NCBI GenBank assembly: GCA_020718265.1
Contig: DYSM01000037.1
Span: forward strand, 1-14,635
DNA length: 14,635 nt
Origin: Draconibacterium orientale
Lineage (GTDB): Bacteria > Bacteroidota > Bacteroidia > Bacteroidales > JAADGE01
Reading direction: 5' to 3'
Shown here: positions 1-6,998 of the stretch, piece by piece
Layout: each line of letters starts with the position of its first letter
Numbering within the stretch: position 1 is the stretch's first letter
Program-made: the position numbers and the translations under genes
The notes under the pieces: generated by a model
Seen by the model: only the letters and a program-made list of their open reading frames with translations
What the model was told of the DNA's origin: nothing
The model's database searches: none

Positions 1-56
1 AATTTAACTTTACAAACTTTCAACTTTATGACTTTTTATACTGAACTCATATAATG

Positions 57-512
57 TTATTTTTTGTTGAAATCGGTTTTGTGTTCGTAAAAATAGGCAT
101 TTTTGCCGTCCGTCCAATCTACTTTTATCAAGTATCGTCCTTTGGGCAATTCTGCCGTCCCGATGTGTTGTGTCAGTGTTGTATCTAATTGAATCTGGAC
201 TACTTTATCTTGCTTAAAGTCAGTAACATAATACATTTGGATTGTTCCTGTAATTTTTTCTGTTTTAAAATCTTCAGGAAAAGTTATCTGAAACTCATCA
301 TTTTTGTCTTCAATTTTAAAAACTCCTTTTAGTTCTGCAGTATTTTTTTGTTTCAAAAGCATTTGCTCGTAGTTCACGCCTTGTGAGTAGTAATCTTTTG
401 TTACAAAATTAATGGATTGAGAGGTACTGAATACAATGACCGCTATTCCAAATGTTACAAATGAGACTATGGCAAGCACAATTCCTGTGCCCCAAGTGAA
501 TTTTAATTTCAT
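57..512 (-). CDS. ccoH: CcoH/FixH-family cbb3 oxidase assembly protein
   Basis: Small membrane-anchored protein of the FixH/CcoH family, needed for maturation or stability of cbb3 oxidase. From the chosen start it has 151 residues: one membrane segment at about residues 8-28, then the family motif TKDYYSQGVNYE just after it, then a beta-rich extracytoplasmic domain. The frame stays open upstream to an ATG at 611 that overlaps the ccoG stop (TAATG), which would add 33 residues. I chose the ATG at 512 because MKLKFTWGTG is the usual beginning of FixH in this phylum and the extra stretch has no family character. The overlapping TAATG would suit translational coupling, so the longer form is not excluded. 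It is the last gene of the oxidase cluster in view; a following ccoI or SafE-type gene, if present, lies outside the window. Confidence 0.85.
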   Translation of the reverse strand: MKLKFTWGTGIVLAIVSFVTFGIAVIVFSTSQSINFVTKDYYSQGVNYEQMLLKQKNTAELKGVFKIEDKNDEFQITFPEDFKTEKITGTIQMYYVTDFKQDKVVQIQLDTTLTQHIGTAELPKGRYLIKVDWTDGKNAYFYEHKTDFNKK

Positions 513-610
513 TTCAAACGTTTTAAATGGGTTTTCCGAACTACGATTTATCAAAAAAATATTTTCGAATTGTAAAAGTATAAAAATTATGCTTCGAAAC
601 AAAATCCGCA

Positions 611-2011
611 TTAATTCGGTCCGATAAAATCTGTTGTTCGTTTTTCAATCAACACATCACCGTCATAAATTCCGAATTCAATTTTAGTTCTTTCCGATTT
701 TACATCCGCTTTTTCTAAAAATACAATCATTGTGCCTTCGATTGATTTTCCTGTTTCCAAACTTAAATCTGTTCCGTGTATCTGAACATTACCTTTGTGA
801 GAAAGAATGCGGACGGAGGCATTTATCGTTCTGTGGCTTTTATTCACAATGGTTAGGTTATACAGATTGCTGATTTGGTTGTCGTCGGGTTGAGTTTGAT
901 ACGTTAAGCCGCGTGCTCGCAAAATTGTGGTTTCGGTTTCCGTACGCGTAAGTAAGAGTGTGGTCAGGAAAACCAAAATTCCGGTCAAAACGGTTGTGTA
1001 TGCGATGTTTCGGGTTGTAAATTTGAAACTTTTTCCGGTTTTCAATCCGTTTTCGGACGAATATCGAATCAAACCTGTCGGTTTTTTAACTTTTGTCATC
1101 ACACTGTTGCACGCGTCAATACAAGCCGTGCAATTTATGCACTCGAGTTGCGAACCGTTTCGGATGTCAATTCCTGTCGGACAGACGCGGATACATTCTT
1201 TACAGTCCACGCAATCTCCAAATTTTTGTTCAGGTTTGTCTTTCTTTTCCATTCCGCGCGGTTCGCCTCTGAAATAGTCGTAGGAAACCGTAATGGTGTT
1301 ATTGTCTGTCAAAACGCCTTGTAACCGACCGTAAGGGCACATAATTGTGCAAACTTGTTCTCGGAACCAAGCGTAAATAAAGTAAAACGCAGATGAAAAA
1401 ATGACAATTCCGATAAAACTTCCGCGATGTGCCGCAATGGGTTCGGATGCAATTTGAAACAATTTGTCCATCCCGATTATGTATGAAAGTAATACATTGA
1501 CTATCAAGAATGAAACAGCCCAAAAGATGCTGTGTTTCAGGGTGCGTTTAAATAGTTTTAAAAATGTCCAGCCTTGTTGTTTTAGTTTTTTTTGTTCCGT
1601 CGGATTTCCGTCAATAAGCCATTCTATACGTCTGAAAATCAATTCCAAAAACAGTGTTTGCGGACAAGCCCAGCCGCAGAACAGTCTTCCGAACATGACT
1701 GTGAACAGTACCACAAATATGATAGAGGATACCATCATTAAGTAAAATAAAAACGAGTCTTGAGGCCAAAAGATAACGCTGAACAAAATAAATTTTCGTT
1801 CAGGCAGGTTAAACAGCAGCAAAGGCTCGCCTTCGATTTTGATAAACGGTGCCGTAAATAGAAAAGTGAGCACAAAATAACCGAATAGTTGTCGGAAGTT
1901 ATAAAATTTCCCGCGCACTTTTTTTGCAAAAATCCAGGCGCGTTTGCCGTCTTTTGTAATAGTCGCCAGCGAATCTCTATACTCTTCGCCGTGTAATTTT
2001 TCCGATTCCAT
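611..2011 (-). CDS. ccoG: CcoG, polyferredoxin-type cbb3 oxidase copper-maturation protein
   Basis: A 466-residue membrane iron-sulfur protein of the CcoG/RdxA/FixG family, which in studied bacteria helps reduce copper for the CuB site of cbb3 oxidase. Membrane segments are visible near residues 43-60, 88-107, 160-178, 200-217 and 335-355. Two CxxxC pairs lie at C112/C116 (FCGWACP) and C221/C225 (VCTIMCPYG). They are followed by two [4Fe-4S] ferredoxin motifs, C267-C270-C273-C277 and C291-C294-C297-C301. The C-terminal 100 residues form the periplasmic immunoglobulin-like domain typical of the family. Length and motif order are normal. A terminator hairpin lies upstream, between ccoP and this gene, so ccoG-ccoH may be expressed at a lower level or from its own promoter. 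The stop overlaps a possible upstream ATG of ccoH by one base. Confidence 0.95.
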   Translation of the reverse strand: MESEKLHGEEYRDSLATITKDGKRAWIFAKKVRGKFYNFRQLFGYFVLTFLFTAPFIKIEGEPLLLFNLPERKFILFSVIFWPQDSFLFYLMMVSSIIFVVLFTVMFGRLFCGWACPQTLFLELIFRRIEWLIDGNPTEQKKLKQQGWTFLKLFKRTLKHSIFWAVSFLIVNVLLSYIIGMDKLFQIASEPIAAHRGSFIGIVIFSSAFYFIYAWFREQVCTIMCPYGRLQGVLTDNNTITVSYDYFRGEPRGMEKKDKPEQKFGDCVDCKECIRVCPTGIDIRNGSQLECINCTACIDACNSVMTKVKKPTGLIRYSSENGLKTGKSFKFTTRNIAYTTVLTGILVFLTTLLLTRTETETTILRARGLTYQTQPDDNQISNLYNLTIVNKSHRTINASVRILSHKGNVQIHGTDLSLETGKSIEGTMIVFLEKADVKSERTKIEFGIYDGDVLIEKRTTDFIGPN

Positions 2012-2054
2012 TTTTTTCTTTTATTGATAGTGAATGCTTATTCATTTATTAAGA

Positions 2055-2085
2055 ATAAAAACAGCCCGTGAGGGCTGCTCTTTTT
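2055..2085 (-). terminator. Intrinsic terminator between ccoP and ccoG
   Basis: A six-base-pair GC-rich stem (CAGCCC 2062-2067, GGGCTG 2072-2077) with a four-base loop. On the minus strand it is followed by a T-rich run (complement of 2051-2061), and the plus side is T-rich as well (2081-2086). It follows the ccoP stop by about 20 bases, so it probably ends or attenuates the ccoSNOQP transcript before ccoG. Confidence 0.75.
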
Positions 2086-2099
2086 ATTGTAATATAAAT

Positions 2100-2693
2100 T
2101 TACCTTTTATCGCCTTGCGGAGCTTTTGCATTTTCGGGTTTCGTGCCTTGTAGTTTTTTCATAATAAAACTTGCAAGTCCGAGGATTTCGTCATCGGAGA
2201 TGTTTGAAAATGCAGTCATTCCGTTAGGTGTTCCGTTTTTTATGGTTTCAAAAACGATTTTTGGAGTGTTTCCAGTAATCCAAAACTCGTCTGTCAGATT
2301 TGGTCCGATGGCGTTTCCTTCGCCGTTTGCACCGTGGCACACTGCGCATTTTGCTACGAAAGCAATCTTTGCGGTTTCGAGTTTTGCTACATCATCGGAC
2401 AACGCGAGGGTGTTCATATCTATGGCTACGGCTTTGTATTTGGTTTTGGCTTCTTCCATTTCTGCTATGAATTCCGTTTCTTGCGGTCCGGTTTCTTTGT
2501 TCCAGAAAAAATGGTAGTAAGAAGCATAACCTGCTGATAATACAATAGTTATATAAAATAAAATCATCAGCCACGGCGGTGGTGGATTGTCTAATTCTCG
2601 TATGCCGTCATAATCGTGGTCTTCAATGAGTTTGCCATCGAACTGTTCGTTTGTTTCCGAATTTATATTCGGGTCTGTATGCTTATTTTCCAT
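2100..2693 (-). CDS. ccoP: CcoP, membrane-bound monoheme cytochrome c subunit of cbb3 oxidase
   Basis: Cytochrome c subunit that passes electrons into the cbb3 oxidase. It is 197 residues, clearly shorter than the usual roughly 290-310 residue diheme CcoP. The N-terminal CcoP signature is present (DHDYDGIRELDNPPPPWL, about 25-42), followed by one membrane segment at about 41-62. There is only one heme c motif, C116-A-V-C-H120, with M159 the likely distal ligand. The domain is closely similar to the extra C-terminal domain of the neighbouring CcoNO: both have CHGAN..GNAIGPNLTD and a PQG tail. The second heme domain normally found in CcoP therefore appears to sit on CcoNO instead. The gene lies 18 bases after ccoQ and is followed by a terminator. 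Confidence 0.92.
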   Translation of the reverse strand: MENKHTDPNINSETNEQFDGKLIEDHDYDGIRELDNPPPPWLMILFYITIVLSAGYASYYHFFWNKETGPQETEFIAEMEEAKTKYKAVAIDMNTLALSDDVAKLETAKIAFVAKCAVCHGANGEGNAIGPNLTDEFWITGNTPKIVFETIKNGTPNGMTAFSNISDDEILGLASFIMKKLQGTKPENAKAPQGDKR

Positions 2694-2711
2694 GTTGTAT
2701 TTGTGATTTAT

Positions 2712-2912
2712 TTAGGAATTAACGGTATCAATTTCCTTCGACTCCTGCTCTGAGGCATCAAGTGGCATGGTTTCCCATTTCTTAATCAGCTTTTTGTCGT
2801 ATCGAACAACTTGATAAATAATTGCGATAAAAATGACAAAAAACAAGACGACCGAGATGCTGGGCCAAATACCCAACCAATCGTTGTTGCTGAACAAATC
2901 AGATAGTCTCAT
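2712..2912 (-). CDS. ccoQ: CcoQ-like small membrane subunit of cbb3 oxidase
   Basis: A 66-residue protein with one membrane segment (about residues 15-37) followed by a basic, then acidic, cytoplasmic tail. The segment ends in VRYDKKLIKKWE, resembling the Y-x-x-x-KK region after the helix in CcoQ/FixQ. CcoQ proteins are poorly conserved accessory subunits that stabilise the CcoP contact, so the assignment rests on size, topology and position between ccoNO and ccoP. It is separated from ccoNO by 64 bases containing a strong hairpin, and from ccoP by only 18 bases, which suggests that ccoQ and ccoP are translated as a pair. Confidence 0.8.
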   Translation of the reverse strand: MRLSDLFSNNDWLGIWPSISVVLFFVIFIAIIYQVVRYDKKLIKKWETMPLDASEQESKEIDTVNS

Positions 2913-2930
2913 ACTATTTTTGTTTGAAAT

Positions 2931-2958
2931 GTATCCCTGATTTTATTTTCAGGGATAC
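2931..2958 (-). other. Perfect 10-bp hairpin between ccoNO and ccoQ
   Basis: GTATCCCTGA (2931-2940) and TCAGGGATAC (2949-2958) form a perfect 10-base-pair stem with an eight-base AT loop. No T run follows it in either direction, so it does not look like a standard intrinsic terminator. A role in mRNA processing or stability, or as a partial attenuator setting the CcoNO to CcoQ/P ratio, is inferred. Confidence 0.65.
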
Positions 2959-2976
2959 GATTTGTTAGTGAATAAA

Positions 2977-5460
2977 TTATCGAGTTACTTTAACGCCTTG
3001 CGGGTCTTTTGGATTAGCCGGATTGCTGCCGATTTTTGAAATAACGTAGCTTGCTGCTTGTCGAATTTGTATATCTTCGATTTGGGTACCTAAACCCGGC
3101 ATACCCGGAACGCCGTCTCGAACGGTTTTGTAAATATCGGCATCTTTTGCTCCGTGAATCCAAGAGTCGTCGGTTAAATTTGGACCTATTGCGTTGCCTT
3201 CCAAATTAGCTCCGTGACATGCAGCGCAAGATTTAGCAAAAACTTCGGCACCGGCTTTTAGTTCGGCGGCATCCGTTAGGGCGGAAAAGTCTATGACTTC
3301 TTCTTTCTTAACTTCGGTTTCGACTGTTGTTGCCGGCTTGCTGATGTCTTTTCCGAGTTTGTGCAAATAAGCAATCATGGCGATGATTTCTTTCTTGGCA
3401 TCTACTTCTTTTCCTGATTTACGCAATATCGCGGCAATTTCTTCGGCTTGAGCTAACAAGTCTGCTTCGGCTTGTTCTTCATAACCTTCCGGATACGGTA
3501 CTCCTAAGCTGCGCATAACTGTGATTTTGCGTTTCAAAGTGCTGTAATCCATATCATCGGAAATTAGCCATGGATAGGGCGGCATGATAGAACCTTCGGC
3601 TTTTGAGGTCGGATCCATGAAGTGTTCGAAGTGCCATACTTCGTTACGCTTTATCGGCGAGCCGGTGTAGCCTGCGCGGGCTAAATCGGGTCCGGTGCGT
3701 TTTGAACCCCATTGGAATGGGTGATCATATACAAATTCGCCTTCTTTTGAATATTCGCCGTAACGCATAACTTCCGAACGGAACGGGCGAACTTGTTGGG
3801 AGTGACAGGTGTAACAACCTTCACGCAGATATAAGTCTCTGCCTTCTAATTCTAAAGGTGTATATGGTTTTACGGCTTCTATGGTCGGGATGTTTGATTT
3901 TACGGCTATCATCGGAATAATTTCGACAACTCCGCCTATGAAAACAGCTATAAGAATAATAACTGTGAATCGAACAGCACGTCTTTCTATCCAACGGTGT
4001 GTGGTTTCTCCTGCAATTTTTTTAGCCGAAACGGTTTCGCGCACAGGAGCCATAGATTCTTCGTTTGCTTCCATCGAGCCGGATTTTGCAGTTTTGAAAA
4101 CATTAATTACAAACAATAGTGCACCTACGAAATAAAGTGTACCGCCTACAACACGCGTGTAATACATGGGCATTATTTGAGTTACCGTGTCCATAAAGTC
4201 GGTATAACGCAAGAAACCTGTGTCTGTAAACTCTTTCCACATCAAGGTTTGGGTGAATGCTGCCCAATACAACGGCACGGAGTAAGCTAACATTCCAAGT
4301 GTGCCAATCCAAAAATGGGCATTTGCCATTTTTTCAGATGCAAGTTTTGTTCTATATAACTTAGGTATCAACCAATAAATCATACCGAATGTAAGAAATC
4401 CGTTCCAACCCATGCCGCCGATATGAACGTGTGCGATTGTCCAGTCTGTGAAGTGGCTCAAAGCGTTCACATCCTTTATAGATAAAAGTGGTCCTTCAAA
4501 CGTGGACATACCGTAAGCTGTAACGCCGACTACGAAAAATTTTAAAATTGCACTTTCGCGAACTTTATCCCAAGCTCCTCTCAATGTCAATAAGCCATTA
4601 ATCATACCGCCCCAAGATGGTGCAATTAGCATAATGGAGAACAATACGCCTAAAGTTTGTGCCCAGTCAGGGATTGCTTGATAAAGCAAGTGGTGCGGAC
4701 CTGCCCACATGTATATGAAAATCAACGACCAAAAGTGAACAATTGAGAGTCTGTATGAATACACAGGTCTTCCGGCTGCTTTAGGTAAGAAGTAATACAT
4801 AATACCAAGAAACGGAGTTGTCAGGAAAAATGCAACTGCATTATGTCCGTACCACCATTGAACTACTGCGTCTTGCACGCCGGCGTAAATCGGATAGCTT
4901 TGCATGAAGCTTACCGGAATTTCAATTGAATTTCCGATGTGCAAAATAGCAACAGCCACGAAACTTGCCAAAAAGAACCAAATTGCAACATAGATGTGTT
5001 GAACGCGACGTATAATCATCGTTCCTATCATGTTCCAACCGAATGCAACCCAAACAACGGCTATCAAAATATCGATAGGCCATTCTAATTCAGCGTATTC
5101 CTTACCTACTGTGTAACCCGCCAACAGTGTAACAGCCGCAAGTAAGATGATAAGTTGCCAACCCCAAAAGTTTAGTTTACTCAGAAAATCGCTGTACATC
5201 CGCGTTTTTAACAAACGTTGCATTGAGTAATACGCGCCTGTGAAAATGGCATTTCCCGTGAAGGCAAAGACGATTGCGTTCGTATGCACCGGACGCAATC
5301 GCCCAAAAGACGTGTAGGGCAGTTCAAAATTTAGCGCAGGAAACGCTAGTTGTGCCGCTGCAAGCAGCCCTACCAGCATTCCCACAACGCCCCAAAACAC
5401 AGTAGCAAAAGCAAATTGCTTCACAACTTTGTTGTCGTAGTAGAATTTTTGTTGATTCAT
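2977..5460 (-). CDS. ccoNO: CcoN-CcoO fusion with an additional C-terminal cytochrome c domain (cbb3 oxidase subunits I/II)
   Basis: Catalytic core of the cbb3 oxidase, reducing O2 to water with proton pumping; 827 residues in three parts. Residues 1-460 are CcoN with about twelve membrane segments and all metal ligands: H59 and H346 (low-spin heme b), H344 (heme b3), H206, H256 and H257 (CuB), plus Y250 at the position of the cross-linked tyrosine. Residues about 497-710 are CcoO, with a membrane anchor (497-518), heme motif C549-Y-T-C-H553 and M626 as likely distal ligand. Residues about 725-827 are a further class I cytochrome c domain, C745-A-A-C-H749 with M787. CcoNO fusion is common in Bacteroidetes. 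The third part strongly resembles the single domain of CcoP and looks like a duplicate or transferred CcoP domain. The gene starts eight bases after the ccoS stop. Confidence 0.96.
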   Translation of the reverse strand: MNQQKFYYDNKVVKQFAFATVFWGVVGMLVGLLAAAQLAFPALNFELPYTSFGRLRPVHTNAIVFAFTGNAIFTGAYYSMQRLLKTRMYSDFLSKLNFWGWQLIILLAAVTLLAGYTVGKEYAELEWPIDILIAVVWVAFGWNMIGTMIIRRVQHIYVAIWFFLASFVAVAILHIGNSIEIPVSFMQSYPIYAGVQDAVVQWWYGHNAVAFFLTTPFLGIMYYFLPKAAGRPVYSYRLSIVHFWSLIFIYMWAGPHHLLYQAIPDWAQTLGVLFSIMLIAPSWGGMINGLLTLRGAWDKVRESAILKFFVVGVTAYGMSTFEGPLLSIKDVNALSHFTDWTIAHVHIGGMGWNGFLTFGMIYWLIPKLYRTKLASEKMANAHFWIGTLGMLAYSVPLYWAAFTQTLMWKEFTDTGFLRYTDFMDTVTQIMPMYYTRVVGGTLYFVGALLFVINVFKTAKSGSMEANEESMAPVRETVSAKKIAGETTHRWIERRAVRFTVIILIAVFIGGVVEIIPMIAVKSNIPTIEAVKPYTPLELEGRDLYLREGCYTCHSQQVRPFRSEVMRYGEYSKEGEFVYDHPFQWGSKRTGPDLARAGYTGSPIKRNEVWHFEHFMDPTSKAEGSIMPPYPWLISDDMDYSTLKRKITVMRSLGVPYPEGYEEQAEADLLAQAEEIAAILRKSGKEVDAKKEIIAMIAYLHKLGKDISKPATTVETEVKKEEVIDFSALTDAAELKAGAEVFAKSCAACHGANLEGNAIGPNLTDDSWIHGAKDADIYKTVRDGVPGMPGLGTQIEDIQIRQAASYVISKIGSNPANPKDPQGVKVTR

Positions 5461-5468
5461 TTTGATGA

Positions 5469-5642
5469 TTATTTATCTGATATTGAAGAATTTTCTTCGT
5501 TCTTATTGTCCTCAAAAAGTACCCTCATGCCCGGCGTTACATCGTCTTCATATTGCCCGTCTTTTACCGACCACACAAAGAGATACAGAAAAACTAACGC
5601 AACAATTAAACTTAAACCGATTAGCACGAATATTATCGTCAT
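5469..5642 (-). CDS. ccoS: CcoS/FixS cbb3 oxidase maturation protein
   Basis: A 57-residue protein not previously obvious because of its size. Read on the minus strand it begins MTIIFVLIGLSLIVALVFLY and continues with LFVWSVKDGQYEDDVTPG. CcoS proteins have just this form: one N-terminal membrane segment (about residues 3-24), then W/F-x-x-K-x-GQF/Y-D-D and a short charged tail. They are required for insertion of heme b and CuB into CcoN. It is the first gene of the cluster, with a TAnnTTTG box about 26 bases upstream, and ccoNO follows after eight bases. Position, topology and the GQYEDD motif together make the call firm. Confidence 0.92.
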   Translation of the reverse strand: MTIIFVLIGLSLIVALVFLYLFVWSVKDGQYEDDVTPGMRVLFEDNKNEENSSISDK

Positions 5643-5667
5643 CTTATTTAGATAAAATTTAGAATAG

Positions 5668-5675
5668 CAAAATTA
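5668..5675 (-). promoter_or_regulatory. Probable -7 box for the cbb3 oxidase cluster
   Basis: On the minus strand the sequence reads TAATTTTG, a full match to the Bacteroidetes -7 consensus TAnnTTTG, about 26 bases before the ccoS start. No clear TTTG -33 element is found 19-21 bases upstream (the nearest is TTTTAG at 5701-5706), so the promoter may need an activator, or this may be chance. No clear FNR/CRP palindrome is seen. Confidence 0.45.
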
Positions 5676-5777
5676 ATAAAATATTCTTAACGCGTACATA
5701 CTAAAACATTTTTTTATCTTAAATATGCTACTTTAAAATGATTCTAAATTAGAAAGTGAAAAACTTTGCTTTTTGTT

Positions 5778-5808
5778 TTTGTAAACCAATGATTTGTTTT
5801 TATTTTGC
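5778..5808 (+). promoter_or_regulatory. Possible promoter of fpr
   Basis: TTTG at 5778-5781 is followed 19 bases later by TATTTTGC (5801-5808), close to TAnnTTTG but one base short in its spacing. It lies 46 bases before the fpr start in the divergent ccoS-fpr gap. The region is AT-rich, so a chance match is possible. Confidence 0.4.
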
Positions 5809-5853
5809 AGAACAATTTCGAATATCACAAAAATACAAAATACAAAATAAGAT

Positions 5854-6666
5854 ATGGAACAAAAACTAAACAGTGTGGTGAGCCAAATAATTCAAGTCTC
5901 GCCATCAATGAAAATATTCAGAATTTCGCCCGACGGTTGGGAATTGCCCGATTTTATTCCAGGACAATTTGTAACTCTGGCTTTGCCGTTTTCCGCACCG
6001 CGTGCAGAAGGTTCAACACCTGACCCTGAAGAAATGGCTCCCGAAAAACTCATTCGCCGCGCATATTCCATTGCTTCATCGTCCAAAACCAAAGAATTTA
6101 TCGAATTCTACATCACTTGGATACATTCCGGACAACTTACGCCGCGTTTGTTTGCCTTAAAAGTGGGCGACCGTATTGAACTCGGTCAAAAAATGACCGG
6201 AATGTTCACGCTTGAACAAGTACCCGAAGACCATAACGTAGTACTTGTGGCAACCGGAACCGGCGTTGCACCTTATATAAGTATGCTTCGCACGAATTTG
6301 TTGGCACCCGGAACGCGCAAAATAGCAGTAATTCACGGCGCAGCAAACTCTTGGGATTTGGGATACCGTTCGGAGTTGATGCTACTTCAAAGTATTTCCG
6401 ACCGTTTTGCATACATGCCAACGATTATTGACGCCAAAAACGAGCCTGTGCGTTGGCACGGCGATACGCGTTTCGTGCAAGACATGTGGGCTGCAGGCGT
6501 AATAGAGGATGCTTGGGGAACAAAACCTACGCCTGAGAATACGCATATTTTCTTGTGCGGAAATCCGAAAATGGTAAAAGCAATGTTCGATGTCATGGGC
6601 GCGCAAGGTTTTGTTGAACACAAAAAAAATGCACCCGGACAAATTCATGTTGAAAGTTGGGGATAG
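5854..6666 (+). CDS. fpr: Ferredoxin/flavodoxin-NADP(+) reductase, class I bacterial type
   Basis: Cytoplasmic FAD enzyme that moves electrons between NADP(H) and ferredoxin or flavodoxin; 270 residues, normal for the family. The FAD domain carries RRAYSIAS at 68-75 (the R-x-Y-S flavin-phosphate motif) and PGQF at 36-39. The NADP domain begins with ATGTGVAPYISML (133-145), and CGNPKM (235-240) is the usual nicotinamide-side motif. The C-terminus ends VESWG, an aromatic residue one before the end, as in bacterial FNRs where a terminal aromatic stacks on the flavin. There is a loop of about 15 residues (50-65), rich in acidic residues and proline, before RRAYS. The gene is transcribed away from the cbb3 cluster and ends at a strong terminator. 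The direction of electron flow cannot be told from sequence. Confidence 0.92.
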   Translation: MEQKLNSVVSQIIQVSPSMKIFRISPDGWELPDFIPGQFVTLALPFSAPRAEGSTPDPEEMAPEKLIRRAYSIASSSKTKEFIEFYITWIHSGQLTPRLFALKVGDRIELGQKMTGMFTLEQVPEDHNVVLVATGTGVAPYISMLRTNLLAPGTRKIAVIHGAANSWDLGYRSELMLLQSISDRFAYMPTIIDAKNEPVRWHGDTRFVQDMWAAGVIEDAWGTKPTPENTHIFLCGNPKMVKAMFDVMGAQGFVEHKKNAPGQIHVESWG

Positions 6667-6690
6667 AAAAATCATCGATAAAAAAAATAA

Positions 6691-6725
6691 AACACCCTGC
6701 AATTCAATATGCAGGGTGTTTTTTT
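6691..6725 (+). terminator. Strong bidirectional intrinsic terminator after fpr
   Basis: AACACCCTGC (6691-6700) pairs perfectly with GCAGGGTGTT (6711-6720) around a ten-base loop, with a T run to 6725 on the plus strand. The minus strand also has a T-rich run (complement of 6680-6692), so it can end both fpr and the convergent gltA transcript. Confidence 0.9.
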
Positions 6726-6737
6726 AGTTAGTGCTTG

Positions 6738-6829
6738 TAAGAAAACTCATAACTTGTTGAAATTCTTTACGATATAGTTTTTTTAAGAAAACTCATAACG
6801 CATTGATATACTTTGTTCTATTTAGATAT
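6738..6829. repeat. 46-base tandem repeat, two copies
   Basis: TAAGAAAACTCATAAC occurs at 6738-6753 and again at 6784-6799, exactly 46 bases apart. The following 30 bases of each unit match at about half the positions (TTGA, AT and CTTT blocks in register). The first copy overlaps the left inverted-repeat arm. A weak third copy of the core (TTAAGAAA) begins near 6846. Confidence 0.6.
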
Positions 6830-6889
6830 TTCGACTTGAATGTTTTAAGAAATACAGTAAAAATACGATTGAAACTAAAAAAAAACAAT

Positions 6890-6933
6890 GAATGACTACG
6901 TTTTGACCATTGAATGACCACAGAATGACAATA
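6890..6933. repeat. Short tandem repeat with an 11-base period
   Basis: GAATGAC occurs at 6890-6896, 6912-6918 and 6923-6929. A decayed unit sharing only TGAC lies at 6901-6907, so four units run at an 11-base step. A perfect palindrome, TTCAATTGAA, follows at 6936-6945. The function is unknown; it lies downstream of both neighbouring genes. Confidence 0.5.
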
Positions 6934-6998
6934 CATTCAATTGAAAAAACAGCTATAATCTACATGAAATCAAATATTTACACGTTTTCTTACAAACA

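Noticed and set aside
513..611. 33-residue N-terminal extension of CcoH from the ATG at 611
   Set aside because: Family alignment favours the ATG at 512; the extension lacks conserved character. The TAATG overlap with ccoG keeps it possible, so it is noted under ccoH.
6384..6702. Minus-strand frames inside fpr
   Set aside because: They overlap the well-supported fpr coding frame and its terminator and show no domain.
6728..6829. CRISPR-like repeats beside gltA
   Set aside because: Only two good copies of a 16-base core, with related rather than unique sequence between them and no cas gene.
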